This document shows, piece by piece, positions 44,047 to 54,768 of a DNA stretch of 64,000 bases. The first letter of the stretch is position 1. Each line of letters opens with the position of its first letter. A program made the position numbers and the translations under genes. Source of the DNA: Desulfobulbaceae bacterium (GTDB lineage: Bacteria; Desulfobacterota; Desulfobulbia; Desulfobulbales; SURF-16); the NCBI GenBank assembly GCA_024637145.1, contig JAGXFQ010000030.1, forward strand, positions 43,873 through 107,872. Direction: 5' to 3'. Below the pieces are notes generated by a model, which saw only the letters and a program-made list of their open reading frames with translations, did no database searches and was not told where the DNA came from.

Positions 44047-44904
44047 ATGCAGAAAAAAATGATCCTTCCCCTTCTCTGTGGCCTCTTATTTTTATCCGCA
44101 CAGTTGAGCATGGCCGCAGACAGTGCCAAGGTGCTGGTTACTGCCGGGGCAGAAACCCTGACCCAGGCCGAATTTGAGCGGATGCTGGTGGGTATGCCCC
44201 CGGAACTCAAAGCCATGATGGAGGGCCAACCCGAACTGCAGCAGAGCATGCTCCGGCGCTGGGCTGATTTCTCCATCCTGGCCCAGGAGGCCAAGGCCCA
44301 GGGAATCGACCAGGACGCCGACGTTCAAGGCAAACTCAAGGATATGACCAGCCGCATTCTGGTTGAGGAGTTCATTATCCGCAATACCGGCAAGACAGAG
44401 GTAACGGAGAAGGCCATCCAGGCCTATTACGACACGCACAAGAGTGAATATGCCCATGAGGAGATGGTCAAGGCCCAACATATTCTGATCAAGGTTGCCG
44501 ATGCCGCGGACCAAAAGCAGGTGGCTGCTGCCAAGGGAAAAATCATGGCTATCAAAGCCGGCCTTGAGCGGGGAGACTCCTTTGCGGATCAGGCCCAGAA
44601 GCTCTCAGATGACCCGGGCTCCAAGATGAATGGCGGCGATCTCGGCTTTTTCGCCCGGGGTAGCATGGTCCCGGAATTTGAGACGGCCGCCTTCAGCACC
44701 AAGAAAGGCGAAATCAGCGCCCCCGTCCAGACCCAGTTCGGCTGGCACCTGATCAAGGTCACCGACACCAAGGCCGCGGGCCACACCCCCCTGGCTGAGG
44801 TCCGTGACGAAATCAAGACCAAAGTGCAGGAAGAAAACCACCAGGCAGAGGTGGAAAACCTCCTGGCCGACCTGAAAAAGAAGTTCCCGGTGACCATCCA
44901 CTAA
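44047..44904 (+). CDS. Periplasmic peptidyl-prolyl isomerase (parvulin/SurA-like)
   Basis: Signal peptide; VKAQHILIKVADA, GGDLGFFARGSMVPEFETAAFS, TQFGWHLIKV. Confidence 0.9.
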   Translation: MQKKMILPLLCGLLFLSAQLSMAADSAKVLVTAGAETLTQAEFERMLVGMPPELKAMMEGQPELQQSMLRRWADFSILAQEAKAQGIDQDADVQGKLKDMTSRILVEEFIIRNTGKTEVTEKAIQAYYDTHKSEYAHEEMVKAQHILIKVADAADQKQVAAAKGKIMAIKAGLERGDSFADQAQKLSDDPGSKMNGGDLGFFARGSMVPEFETAAFSTKKGEISAPVQTQFGWHLIKVTDTKAAGHTPLAEVRDEIKTKVQEENHQAEVENLLADLKKKFPVTIH

Positions 44905-44950
44905 CCAGCTCCCAGGGGGCGAAAATAGCCACCTTCTTCTTAACGAGATC

Positions 44951-44998
44951 AAAAAAAAACCGCAGACCTTTTTTTCTGAAAGATCTGCGGTTTTTTTA
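44951..44998. terminator. Bidirectional terminator
   Basis: AAAAAACCGCAGA...TCTGCGGTTTTTTT between convergent genes. Confidence 0.85.
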
Positions 44999-45023
44999 TA
45001 CCTGCTTGACCACCCTTTTATGA

Positions 45024-45323
45024 TCAGCCCGCAGCCGGTGCTAAATAATTATACACCCCGACAAAGATTTCGATTATGATGGCGAACCATAAATAAAAGC
45101 GTAAAATCCGGTTCCAGGCCAGTTTCTCACCGACAATTTTCTGCATGACCGTCACCATGACAATGGTCAAGGCCACGGCAAAAGGCGCCAGGGTCAGAAA
45201 GCTCTTGGCCGTGTGATAGAGGGTCAGGCCCAAATCGCCTGGGATATAACGGACCGCGCAGAGAAGATAAAAAAGCACCAGTCCGGTCAAGGATATTTTC
45301 TCTTTGATTGGCATTTCTGTCAT
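45024..45323 (-). CDS. Small membrane protein, function unknown
   Basis: 99 aa, three predicted TM stretches. Confidence 0.6.
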   Translation of the reverse strand: MTEMPIKEKISLTGLVLFYLLCAVRYIPGDLGLTLYHTAKSFLTLAPFAVALTIVMVTVMQKIVGEKLAWNRILRFYLWFAIIIEIFVGVYNYLAPAAG

Positions 45324-45416
45324 AACTTATTGTATTCCTTAGAGGACATTGGCGGCGGGCACTCCCTTGACTTACGTCCTTTACCATTTTTGTCTCCCTT
45401 TCTGTAGAAAAATATC

Positions 45417-46508
45417 ATGACCTCTCTTACTGCCTACCATTTTCCAGAAACCAATATCAGCCCCCAGGATGTCGGCTGTCAGCTTCTTTTCTTCTCCCAG
45501 ATCTTCTCTCTTGCCCCCCTTGAAGATGACCAGGGGGGGCAAGATGAACGCTGCCCGACCTATGCCCCCGCCCCCTTAGGCGATGACCTCCAGCGCTTCC
45601 GGCAGTTGCTGGCTGAACTCAAGGGCAATGGGGGCGCCTTCTACCAGGGTCATCTCTCCAGGCTGGCCCTGGAGCATCTGGAGCAGCGCGCCCCGGAAAC
45701 GGTCCGCGATATCATCAGCGGCCTGCAACGGCCGGGGAGCCCGCCGGCTGCTGACCCGAGCATTGCCAAAACCAGGGAAGAACTGTGGCAGGCCAGACTC
45801 CTGCTCAAGCTGGCGGAAATGCAGAACAAAGAGGAAAAAGAGCTTGCCGAAGGGCTGACCCGGCTGGAGGAGCGGCAGGGCGAGCTGCTCCAGGAACTCA
45901 AAGGCGAGGAGTTTGCGGATCTGCTGCAGACCTCAAATAACACCCCCCGCCCCCCCGCTGCTCTGCACCAGGAGCCTCTGGTCAAGGCGTGGGGCCGTCT
46001 GCTTCTGGCCGGTGAGCGCCGGCCCTGGTTTTTAAACTGCTTTTGCCCTGAGGCAGCGGAACCTTTTTTTGCGACCAATGAAAAGCTGAGCGGCCAGCGG
46101 CCGGTGCGCCTGCTGCGCCTGGCCCTGCCTCACTGCAGCCACGACCCGGAAAACTATGAGGAGAAGCGGCAGCTGTGGCTGGCCGGCCAGAATGACTGCC
46201 GCCAAAAAATCAGCGCCAGCCTCCACGATATTGCCGCCCAGGGCCTGGGCCCAAACAGTCTGGCCGACCTCACCCGGCTGGCCGCCCTCTGGACCACTTC
46301 CGCGACCCAGGAGATCTGGACGCCGCCGCCTGCGACCGGCTGCCGGCAAAAAAGCGGCGCCCCCCACCTGGAAATCTACCTTCTCAACCACCCCATCGCT
46401 GAGCTGGTGGCCAGCCTCTGCGCCCGGCAATACACCCCTGATCACAGCGAACCATGGCGCCACGGCCTGCTGGCCGTGCTCTCCAGCCGATCCGCCACAT
46501 GCAAGTGA
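45417..46508 (+). CDS. Uncharacterised protein overlapping dinG
   Basis: 363 aa ORF with helical central region; overlaps the following start codon by a few nt. Confidence 0.65.
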   Translation: MTSLTAYHFPETNISPQDVGCQLLFFSQIFSLAPLEDDQGGQDERCPTYAPAPLGDDLQRFRQLLAELKGNGGAFYQGHLSRLALEHLEQRAPETVRDIISGLQRPGSPPAADPSIAKTREELWQARLLLKLAEMQNKEEKELAEGLTRLEERQGELLQELKGEEFADLLQTSNNTPRPPAALHQEPLVKAWGRLLLAGERRPWFLNCFCPEAAEPFFATNEKLSGQRPVRLLRLALPHCSHDPENYEEKRQLWLAGQNDCRQKISASLHDIAAQGLGPNSLADLTRLAALWTTSATQEIWTPPPATGCRQKSGAPHLEIYLLNHPIAELVASLCARQYTPDHSEPWRHGLLAVLSSRSATCK

Positions 46509-48487
46509 CCACTCCAGAGCTCAGCTTCGACCTGGGCACGGAAACGCGGCAGATCTTCAGTCCAGGCGGCCTCCTCTCGAAAAAACTACGCCATTATGAT
46601 CCGCGGCCGGGCCAGCTCCACATGGCCCAGGCCATTGCCGATATCCTCCATGAGGATGACCCGTGGGGCCACAACCCCACCATGGGGCGCAAACTAGCCA
46701 TTGAGGCGGAAACCGGCATCGGCAAGACCCTGGCCTACCTCATTCCGGCGGCCTTAAGCGGCCAGAAGATTGTGGTCTCCACCGGCACCATCAATCTGCA
46801 GGAACAGATTCTCCATAAAGAGATCCCCTTTATCAGAGAGCATATTGATCCAACCCTGACGGCCCTCTGCGTCAAGGGCAGGCAGAATTATCTCTGCGCT
46901 TACCGCTATCAGCAGTTCATTGCCTCCCCCCAGACCCCCCTCTTTGAAAACAGCCGGCTGGCCGCCCTGCAGGAGTGGCTGCAAGAGACGGCGACCGGCG
47001 ACCGGGCCGAGCTCGACTGGCTGCCGGACCAAAGCCCGCTGTGGCGTGAAATCAGCGCCACCACCAGCCAGTGCCTGGGCACCAGCTGCCCGGACTACAC
47101 CGCCTGTTTCATCACCCGGCTCCGTAAAGAGGCGGGCAAGGCCCGACTGCTCATTGTCAACCACCACCTCTTTTTCTCCGACCTGGCCTTGCGCAGACAC
47201 GGCTTTGCCGAGGTCCTGCCCCGCTACGAGTCGGTGATCTTTGACGAGGCCCATCACATTGAAAATATCGCAACCCGCTATTTCGGCATCAGCCTCAGCC
47301 ATTTTCAATTTATGGACCTGGCCCGCGATATTGAAAAGGCCCATGCCGCCTCTGTGGGCGACAAAGAGCAGGAAAAGGCCCTGACCCTGGCCCAGAGCCT
47401 GAGCCAACAGGCCCTCCGTCTCGGCACCCTCTTTCCCCTGGAAAAGGGGCGCTTCCCCCTCACGGACTTCAGCGCTGACAATGACGAATGGTACAGGGAA
47501 AGCGCCTTGCTGGCCAACCGCCTTGTGGCCCTGGCCAACCAGCTGGAAACCGTGGCCCTGCGTTATGAGAGCTGGAACGGCTTTCTGCGCCGCACCTCGG
47601 AGGCCAGCGTGGCCCTGGAACATTTCACTGCTCCGCCAGACCCGTCCTATGTCTACTGGTATGAACGAAGAGACAAGAGCGTCTCCCTCACCGCCTCTCC
47701 CATCGATATTGCCCACGATCTCCACAGATCCTTCTACAACACGGTTAAATCGGTGACCTTCACCTCGGCGACCCTGACCACCGGCGCCAATTTTTCCTAT
47801 TTTTTCGGACGGCTGGGCTTGGACGACAGCACCAAGACCCTGCAGCTCCCCACCCCCTTTGACTATAAGAACCGAACCCGCCTCTATATCCCGCCGCGCG
47901 GCTTTCCCCTCCCCAGTGAACGCGGCTTTTTCAGCGCGGTGCAGGAAGAGATCTATGAACTGCTCATGGCCTCTGCGGGCCGAGCCCTGGTGCTCTTCAC
48001 CAGTATCCGGGCCATGGACCATATGCACAGCTATCTCAGCGACCGCCTGCCCTTTCCCATCTTTGTCCAGGGTGAGGCCCCCAAACAGAAATTACTGGAC
48101 AGTTTCCGGGAGGACACCCATTCCGTGCTGCTGGCCGTGGCCTCCTTCTGGGAGGGGGTGGATGTACCGGGCAACACCTTGAGCGCCGTTATCATCGACA
48201 AACTTCCATTTGAAGTTCCCTCTGATCCTGTTATCATGGCCCGGGCGGACAAGATAACAGAGGCAGGCGGCAATCCTTTCTTTGACTTTCAGGTGCCCCG
48301 CGCCATCCTCACCCTGCGCCAGGGCCTGGGCAGACTGATGCGCTCACCCTCTGACCAGGGCCTGCTGGCCATCCTTGACGCCCGCCTCTATGCAAAATCT
48401 TATGGCCGGATCTTTTTAAAAAGCACTCCGCCCAGCCCTGTCATTCGCAGCCTCGATGAGGTGCGTGCCTTTTTCAACAAGGAGTAA
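46499..48487 (+). CDS. dinG: DinG/XPD-family ATP-dependent helicase
   Basis: EAETGIGKTLAYLIPAAL, four-cysteine region (CVKGRQNYLC, CLGTSCPDYTAC), DEAH (VIFDEAHHIE), GVDVPGNTLSAVIIDKLPF, QGLGRLMR. Confidence 0.88.
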   Translation: MQVTTPELSFDLGTETRQIFSPGGLLSKKLRHYDPRPGQLHMAQAIADILHEDDPWGHNPTMGRKLAIEAETGIGKTLAYLIPAALSGQKIVVSTGTINLQEQILHKEIPFIREHIDPTLTALCVKGRQNYLCAYRYQQFIASPQTPLFENSRLAALQEWLQETATGDRAELDWLPDQSPLWREISATTSQCLGTSCPDYTACFITRLRKEAGKARLLIVNHHLFFSDLALRRHGFAEVLPRYESVIFDEAHHIENIATRYFGISLSHFQFMDLARDIEKAHAASVGDKEQEKALTLAQSLSQQALRLGTLFPLEKGRFPLTDFSADNDEWYRESALLANRLVALANQLETVALRYESWNGFLRRTSEASVALEHFTAPPDPSYVYWYERRDKSVSLTASPIDIAHDLHRSFYNTVKSVTFTSATLTTGANFSYFFGRLGLDDSTKTLQLPTPFDYKNRTRLYIPPRGFPLPSERGFFSAVQEEIYELLMASAGRALVLFTSIRAMDHMHSYLSDRLPFPIFVQGEAPKQKLLDSFREDTHSVLLAVASFWEGVDVPGNTLSAVIIDKLPFEVPSDPVIMARADKITEAGGNPFFDFQVPRAILTLRQGLGRLMRSPSDQGLLAILDARLYAKSYGRIFLKSTPPSPVIRSLDEVRAFFNKE

Positions 48488-48491
48488 TGTT

Positions 48492-49514
48492 GTGGACATA
48501 GAACAGCTTCTTTTCCGCCTGCAGCCCGAGGTCAAACAGATCAACCAGACCATGGCCGCGGAATTTACCAGCATCAAGAGCTCCCGCCTGGCCCAGGTGG
48601 TTGAACACGGAATTTTCAACGGCGGCAAGCGATTCCGACCCCTGCTCACGGTGCTGACGGCCAGGCTGGTGACCTACACCCGCATGCCGGAGGGCATTGC
48701 TGAGGAAGAAGAACTCTCCCCGCCGCCTGATCTCTACCGCCTGGCCATGGTCTTCGAGTTTCTCCACGCAGCCAGCCTGCTCCACGACGATGTCCTTGAC
48801 CATGCCGAGACCAGAAGGGGCAAAAAGAGCGCCAACCAGATCTGGGATGCCACCACCGCTATCCTGGCCGGCGATTATCTCCACACCCGGGCCATGACCC
48901 TGGCCGGCCTGGTGGGTGGTGAAAAAAGCCTGGCCCTGATCGGCGCGGCCACCAGCGCCATGATCGACGCTGAATTTCGCCAGGCCCAGGCGGTGGACGA
49001 AACCAACCTGTCTGAGGAAAATTATTTTGCCGTGCTGCGCGGCAAGACCGGCGCCCTCATCGGCGCAGCCTGCGAGGTGGGGGCCCTTTTTGCCGGGGCA
49101 GACAAGGAGCAGCGGGCAGCCATGCGCACCTTTGGCGATGCCCTGGGCCTGGCCTTTCAGATGGTGGATGATCTTCTTGATTATCTGGGTGATGCCGCCA
49201 AGACGGGCAAGGCCATTGGTAATGATTTTGTGGAGGGCAAGATGACCCTGCCCCTTATTTATGCCCTGGCCGAGAGCGGGGCTGCTAAGCGCCAGATCCT
49301 CGTTGACCTGCTGGCCGGCGAAGCTGCCGAGCGCCAGGCCCGCCTCCAGGAGGTTACCGCCATCATTGAGGAGACAGGAGGGTTTGCCTATGCCCGGGAG
49401 GGTGCGGAGACCCTTATCAGCGCCGCCCTTGAATCTCTGCAGACCTTTAAGGAGTGCGATTCAAGGGATACCCTGCAGGGCCTGGCCCACTATGTGCTGA
49501 GTCGCAACAAATAA
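48492..49514 (+). CDS. Polyprenyl diphosphate synthase
   Basis: GGKRFRPLLT, LLHDDVLDHAETRRG, FQMVDDLLDYLGD; GTG start. Confidence 0.93.
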   Translation: MDIEQLLFRLQPEVKQINQTMAAEFTSIKSSRLAQVVEHGIFNGGKRFRPLLTVLTARLVTYTRMPEGIAEEEELSPPPDLYRLAMVFEFLHAASLLHDDVLDHAETRRGKKSANQIWDATTAILAGDYLHTRAMTLAGLVGGEKSLALIGAATSAMIDAEFRQAQAVDETNLSEENYFAVLRGKTGALIGAACEVGALFAGADKEQRAAMRTFGDALGLAFQMVDDLLDYLGDAAKTGKAIGNDFVEGKMTLPLIYALAESGAAKRQILVDLLAGEAAERQARLQEVTAIIEETGGFAYAREGAETLISAALESLQTFKECDSRDTLQGLAHYVLSRNK

Positions 49515-50470
49515 TGGCGAAAAAGGCAGTGCAGAAAAAGAAGCCGGCCGCCCGCCGGGTGAAAAAATCAAAGAGCCGCTTCCTCTGGCCCCTTTTCCTG
49601 GTCATAATTGTCGGCGCCACCCTGGCGGCCACGGCCTATTTCATCTTTCTCACTCCGGGGACGGGCCGGCTTAGCCAGGGAGCTCTGCCCGGGCTTACGG
49701 CCGGCAGCAAGAGCCAGCCGGTCAAACCACAGATTGCCTATGAGGAGACAGCGCTGCCTGAGCCGGCAGAGGACGTTCGCCAACCAGAGGCAACAGAGGT
49801 TGTGGCCAGTGGCAAGCCCCGCCTGGCCCTGCTCATTGATGACATGGGCAACCGCCAGCAGCTGGGCCAGCAGCTCATCGAGCTTGACCTCAATCTCTCT
49901 TTTGCCATCCTGCCCTTTACGCCCCATGCCCACAGCCTCATGGAGATGGCCCGCTCCCGCCAGCGGGAAATCCTCCTCCACCTGCCCATGGAGGCCACGC
50001 TGGCCAAATGGGATCCGGGGCCAGGGGCCCTCACCACCTCCATGTCAGCAGGGGCCATCAAAGCCCAGGTCCGCAAGGACCTGGAGGATATTCCCTATGC
50101 CGTGGGGGTCAACAACCATATGGGCTCCAAATTCACCAGCAACAAAGAGGCCATGCGGGCCGCCCTGGCTCCCCTTAAGGCCCGCAACCTCTTCTTTGTA
50201 GACAGCATCACCATTGCCGGTTCCGTGGCCTATGACGAGGCCCGGGCCATGGCCATGAAAACCGGGCGCCGCGATATCTTCATTGACAATGACCAGGATG
50301 AGGCCAAAATCAAGGCCCAACTGATCCGCCTGGTCCAGATTGCCAGGAAACACGGCTCAGCCATTGGTATCGGCCATCCCCACCCGGCCACCATTGCCAC
50401 CCTGCAAAAAGAAGGGGCCTGGCTCCGGGAGCAGGTCGACCTGGTGGGGATCAGCACCCTCATGGAGTAG
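49514..50470 (+). CDS. Divergent polysaccharide deacetylase (YibQ-like)
   Basis: RLALLIDDMGNRQQ, LSFAILPFTPHAHSL, HLPMEA, GVNNHMGSKFT, GIGHPHPATI. Confidence 0.9.
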   Translation: MAKKAVQKKKPAARRVKKSKSRFLWPLFLVIIVGATLAATAYFIFLTPGTGRLSQGALPGLTAGSKSQPVKPQIAYEETALPEPAEDVRQPEATEVVASGKPRLALLIDDMGNRQQLGQQLIELDLNLSFAILPFTPHAHSLMEMARSRQREILLHLPMEATLAKWDPGPGALTTSMSAGAIKAQVRKDLEDIPYAVGVNNHMGSKFTSNKEAMRAALAPLKARNLFFVDSITIAGSVAYDEARAMAMKTGRRDIFIDNDQDEAKIKAQLIRLVQIARKHGSAIGIGHPHPATIATLQKEGAWLREQVDLVGISTLME

Positions 50471-50477
50471 GATCACC

Positions 50478-51263
50478 ATGCTCATCACCCTGACCACTGA
50501 TTTCGGCCTTGATGACCCCTTTGTGGCCATGATGAAGGGGGTGATTCTCGGCCGCTCTCCCCAGAGCCGCCTGGTTGACATCTGCCACACCATCCCGCCC
50601 CAGGATGTGGAGGCCGCCAGTCTGGTTCTGCAGATGGCAGCCCCTTCTTTTCCCGGTGCCACCATCCATGTGGCCGTGGTGGATCCCGGGGTCGGCACCA
50701 GCCGCCGGATCATCTGTCTGGCGGCGCATGACCAGCTCTTTCTGGCCCCTGACAACGGCCTGCTCACCCCTTTTCTCTCAGAGAGCGGCCGCGCCTTTGA
50801 GCTCAGCAACGAGGAGTTCTTTTTGCAGCCGGTCTCAGCAACCTTTCACGGCCGCGATATCTTGGCGCCGGTGGCAGCAGCCCTGGCCAGGGGCCTTGAC
50901 CCCCAAGAGCTGGGGCCGGCCGTGCCGGTGAGTGGGCTGGTCCATCTGCCCCTGCCCAGACCCATTAGGGAAAAGGGCCAACTCCGGGGTCAATGCCTCA
51001 GGGCCGACCATTTCGGCAATATGGCCACCAATATCAGCAAAAAAGAGCTGGCCTCCTTTCTGGGCCCAGACGAGATCCCTGTGATCCGCCTGGCCGGCAC
51101 CACCATCATCGGTCTCAGCCCCAGCTATGGCCAAAAGCAGGCAGGGGCCCTTGCCCTGCTCAACAGCAGCGATCATCTTGAAATCAGCGTCTCCCACGGC
51201 AATGCCAGCCGTGAGCTGGCCCTGTGTCCCGGCACCCCGGTCATTGTCACCAAAAAAGGGTGA
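50478..51263 (+). CDS. SAM hydroxide adenosyltransferase (DUF62)
   Basis: LITLTTDFGLDDPFVAMMKGVI, VDPGVGTSRRII, PDNGLLTPFL, FHGRDILAPVAAALA. Confidence 0.92.
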   Translation: MLITLTTDFGLDDPFVAMMKGVILGRSPQSRLVDICHTIPPQDVEAASLVLQMAAPSFPGATIHVAVVDPGVGTSRRIICLAAHDQLFLAPDNGLLTPFLSESGRAFELSNEEFFLQPVSATFHGRDILAPVAAALARGLDPQELGPAVPVSGLVHLPLPRPIREKGQLRGQCLRADHFGNMATNISKKELASFLGPDEIPVIRLAGTTIIGLSPSYGQKQAGALALLNSSDHLEISVSHGNASRELALCPGTPVIVTKKG

Positions 51264-51680
51264 TTTCCGGCACGGAGAGGGCAAACAGAGCGTCTGCTGC
51301 TTCGCCCTGAATGAGCACCCTCAGGCCAGGATTTGCCCTGGGAGCAAATAATAAACCAAACATATTGACGCCTTGTGACAATATGTCATACACTGGCCTG
51401 GCCTGGGCAAGAGCAACCCTTCTTTTCTGTCCCTGACCCGGGCGGGGCCCCCAGACCCCGCTGTCAGACTTCAAAGGGCCACAGGGTGGCAAACGATTGT
51501 TATGGAAAAGGGCTGATTCCTGCCGTGCATCTCCATTTTACGGGAAAGATCCACTTATTCAGCTTTTAATTAAATTGCATAAAAACGATTGAAAAATTCA
51601 AGGAAGGGGCTATGATCCTCCTTTTATGAAAAAATGAAATATCATCCCGCAGCACGCTGTAGTTAACCTTAAAAAATCAA

Positions 51681-51693
51681 ATACCTAAGGTAT
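51681..51693. promoter_or_regulatory. Possible autoregulatory operator (ATACCT-A-AGGTAT)
   Basis: Perfect 6-bp dyad directly upstream of and overlapping the translation start region of the ArsR-family gene. Confidence 0.35.
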
Positions 51694-51697
51694 CATT

Positions 51698-51994
51698 TTG
51701 GAAAACGATCAGATTGCCTCCATTGCCGGCATGTTGAAAACCATGGCGCACCCCATTCGGCTCAAGATCCTTTGCCTTCTCCAGGACAGGGAAATGACTG
51801 TCGGCGATATCAGGGAAGAGGTCAAGACCACCAACGCCAATGTCTCCCAACACCTTTCCATCCTGCGCAACCAGGGCATTATCGACTACCGGAAAGATGC
51901 CAATTTCATCTACAATCGGATCAATGATACCCGCGTCCTGGAGTTGATGCAGATCATGCATAAACTCTACTGTGAGGAGCGCGTTCCCGCCTAA
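51698..51994 (+). CDS. ArsR-family transcriptional regulator (TTG start)
   Basis: MAHPIRLKILCLLQDREMTVGDIREEVKTTNANVSQHLSILRNQGII winged HTH. Confidence 0.9.
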   Translation: MENDQIASIAGMLKTMAHPIRLKILCLLQDREMTVGDIREEVKTTNANVSQHLSILRNQGIIDYRKDANFIYNRINDTRVLELMQIMHKLYCEERVPA

Positions 51995-52134
51995 AAGAGT
52001 ACAAGAGAGCGGCCTTGTCATGCCTCATAGGCCCTGTTGACAACCGCCATACCGCCTCCCCTTCCGGGACGCGTCTCCCCGAGCTTGCCTCCCCCCCCTA
52101 TTTGCCGGCCCAGCCGATTCCAGGAAGAGCAATC

Positions 52135-54741
52135 ATGAACCATGGCAGCAGACTCGTCCAGACCTCCATCTTGAGACCAAAACTGATCACCACCCTCATG
52201 GTGCTCTTTACCCTGGCCCTGGCCGCCTTCATCCCCCAGGTCCATGTTGACACTGATCCGGAAAACATGCTCGCCGAGGATGAAGCGGTCCGACTCTTTC
52301 ACACCAATACCAAAAAGGAATTTGCCCTCCATGACCTCCTTATTGTCGGGGTGGTCAATGAAAAGCATGAGCACGGCGTCTTCAACCCCGAGACCCTGGG
52401 CCATGTCTTTGCCCTCACGGAATTTGCCGCCAGCCTCTCTGACCCGGACAACCCCGACTACAAGGTGGTTGCCCGGGATATCATCGCCCCTTCCACGGTT
52501 GATGCCATTACCCAGGCCGGCCCGGGGCAGGTGAGCTTTGACTGGCTCATGGCCGCACCGCCCACCAGCCAGGAAGAGGCCCTGCGGATCCGCGATCTGG
52601 CCATGGACAACCCCCTTCTCAAGGGCACCCTGGTGGCTGAAGACGGCAAGGCCGTGGGTATCTATCTGCCCATCACCTCAAAAAAATTCGCCCATACCCT
52701 GAGCCAGCAACTTGAAGAAAAAATCGCCACCTTCAACACCAACGGTGACAAATTCTTCATCACCGGCCTGCCCGTGGCAGAAGACACCTTTGGCAATGAG
52801 ATGTTCATCCAGATGGCCATCTCCGCCCCCCTGGCCATGCTGGTCATCTTCCTGCTCATGCTCTATTTTTTCCGACAGTTCCGTCTCATCATCTCCCCCA
52901 TGATCGTTGCCATGGTGACCGTGATTTCCACCATGGGCCTGCTCATCGGCACGGGCCATACCCTGCACATCATGAGCTCCATGATCCCCATCTTTCTCAT
53001 GCCCATTGCCGTGGTGGATTCCATCCATATCATGAGCGAATTCTTTGATGAATATAAAAAGATAGGGGAGCGGCGCAAGACCCTGGAGCATGTGATGAGC
53101 CAACTCTTCACCCCCATGCTCTACACCTCGCTCACCTCGGCGGCCGGTTTCGCCTCCCTGGCCTTCACCCCCATTCCGCCGGTGCAGGCCTTTGGTATCT
53201 TTGTGGCCATCGGCATCATGATCGCCTGGCTCACCACCATCCTTTTCATCCCGGCCTATATCATGCTGATGCCGGAATCGAGCCTGCGCAATTTCGGGGT
53301 CAAAGAGAAGAGCGACCTTGCCGTCAACAATACGGCTCTGGCCCGCGCCCTCCGCCCCTTAGGCATTTTTGTCCACCGCTGGCCCAAGATCATCATCAGC
53401 GTCTGCCTGCTGCTCACCCTGGTGGCCTTGTACGGAATCAGCAAGATCCAGGTGAACGACAACCCGGTGAACTGGTTCACCAAGAACCACCAGATCCGGG
53501 TGGCTGACCGCGTGCTCAACAACCATTTCAGCGGCACCTATGAGGCCTACCTGATCCTGGAATCAAAGCTGGCACCGCTTTCGCCGGCCCAGGCCCAACA
53601 GGAGCTGGCCATTCTCTTCAGGGACCAGGCCCTGGATGCCACCAGCAAGGCCGTGGTGGCCAAGGCCCTGGCCATTTTAACCAGAACGGCCCAGCAGGGC
53701 TCCACCGAGGCCATGCTCGCCCTTCTGGAGGCAGACCTGCTGGAGAGCCAGGCCGTAGCCGATGACCCCTCCTATGAGGTGTGGGCCGATCTCCTTGCCC
53801 AGATCGACATTCTACGCAACCGCAGCCAGATTTTCAAAAGGCCCGACGTCCTCCGTTATATCGAAGGGCTCCAGGCGCACCTCCTCAACAGCGGCCTGGT
53901 GGGCAAGAGCAGCTCCATAGCCGATCTGACCAAAAAGATTCACAAGGAGCTCTTTGAAGCAGATCCAGGCCATTACACCATCCCCGACAGCGTCGGCGGG
54001 GTGGCCCAGTCTCTCATCTCCTTTCAAAACAGTCATAAGCCGGGCGACCTCTATCATCTGGTCACTCCGGACTACCAGAAGGCAAATATCTGGGTCCAGC
54101 TCCAAAACGGCGACAACAAGGCCATGGAGGCCGTGGTCAGAGCGGTGCGAATCTACATGATAGGGCACCCGCCACCGGTGCAGATCAGCCATAAGTGGGC
54201 CGGACTCACCTACCTTAATGTGGTCTGGCAGGACAAAATGGTTTCCGGCATGCGCGATGCCTTCCTGTCGAGCTTTATCATCGTCTTTGTCATGATGATG
54301 ATTCTCTTCCGCTCACCCACCTGGGGCCTGCTGGCCATGGTGCCGCTGACCATGACCATTGCCTGGATCTACGGCATTATCGGCTTTGTCGGCAAGGAGT
54401 ATGACATGCCGGTGGCAGTGCTATCGTCGCTCACCCTGGGGCTGGCCGTGGATTTCGCCATCCATTTCCTGCAACGCGCCCGGACTATCTTTACCAGAAC
54501 CGGCTCCTGGCACGCGACCATCACAGCCATGTTCGAGGAACCGGGCCGGGCCATCAGCCGCAACGTCATCGTCATTGCCCTGGGCTTTACCCCCCTGCTG
54601 CTGGCGCCGCTGGTGCCCTATAAGACGGTGGGCATCTTCCTGGCCTCCATCATGGCCATCTCCGGCCTGGCAACCATGGTTATCCTGCCCGCTCTGATCA
54701 CCATCATGCAGGGCTGGCTCTTTGGCAAGACCAACTCATAA
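52135..54741 (+). CDS. RND/MMPL-superfamily transporter
   Basis: Two sets of TMs, SSD-like regions (IPIFLMPIAVVDSIHIMSEFFDEYKK; VAVLSSLTLGLAVDFAIHFLQRAR). Confidence 0.88.
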   Translation: MNHGSRLVQTSILRPKLITTLMVLFTLALAAFIPQVHVDTDPENMLAEDEAVRLFHTNTKKEFALHDLLIVGVVNEKHEHGVFNPETLGHVFALTEFAASLSDPDNPDYKVVARDIIAPSTVDAITQAGPGQVSFDWLMAAPPTSQEEALRIRDLAMDNPLLKGTLVAEDGKAVGIYLPITSKKFAHTLSQQLEEKIATFNTNGDKFFITGLPVAEDTFGNEMFIQMAISAPLAMLVIFLLMLYFFRQFRLIISPMIVAMVTVISTMGLLIGTGHTLHIMSSMIPIFLMPIAVVDSIHIMSEFFDEYKKIGERRKTLEHVMSQLFTPMLYTSLTSAAGFASLAFTPIPPVQAFGIFVAIGIMIAWLTTILFIPAYIMLMPESSLRNFGVKEKSDLAVNNTALARALRPLGIFVHRWPKIIISVCLLLTLVALYGISKIQVNDNPVNWFTKNHQIRVADRVLNNHFSGTYEAYLILESKLAPLSPAQAQQELAILFRDQALDATSKAVVAKALAILTRTAQQGSTEAMLALLEADLLESQAVADDPSYEVWADLLAQIDILRNRSQIFKRPDVLRYIEGLQAHLLNSGLVGKSSSIADLTKKIHKELFEADPGHYTIPDSVGGVAQSLISFQNSHKPGDLYHLVTPDYQKANIWVQLQNGDNKAMEAVVRAVRIYMIGHPPPVQISHKWAGLTYLNVVWQDKMVSGMRDAFLSSFIIVFVMMMILFRSPTWGLLAMVPLTMTIAWIYGIIGFVGKEYDMPVAVLSSLTLGLAVDFAIHFLQRARTIFTRTGSWHATITAMFEEPGRAISRNVIVIALGFTPLLLAPLVPYKTVGIFLASIMAISGLATMVILPALITIMQGWLFGKTNS

Positions 54742-54768
54742 ACACCGTGATTTACGGAGGATACTCCC

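Noticed and set aside
46754-48028. 424-aa minus-strand ORF
   Set aside because: Antisense to the DinG-type helicase.
51264-51680. Short minus-strand ORF 51247..51492 in the long intergenic gap
   Set aside because: No ribosome-binding site or recognisable motif, and it runs into the DUF62 gene end; treated as non-coding.
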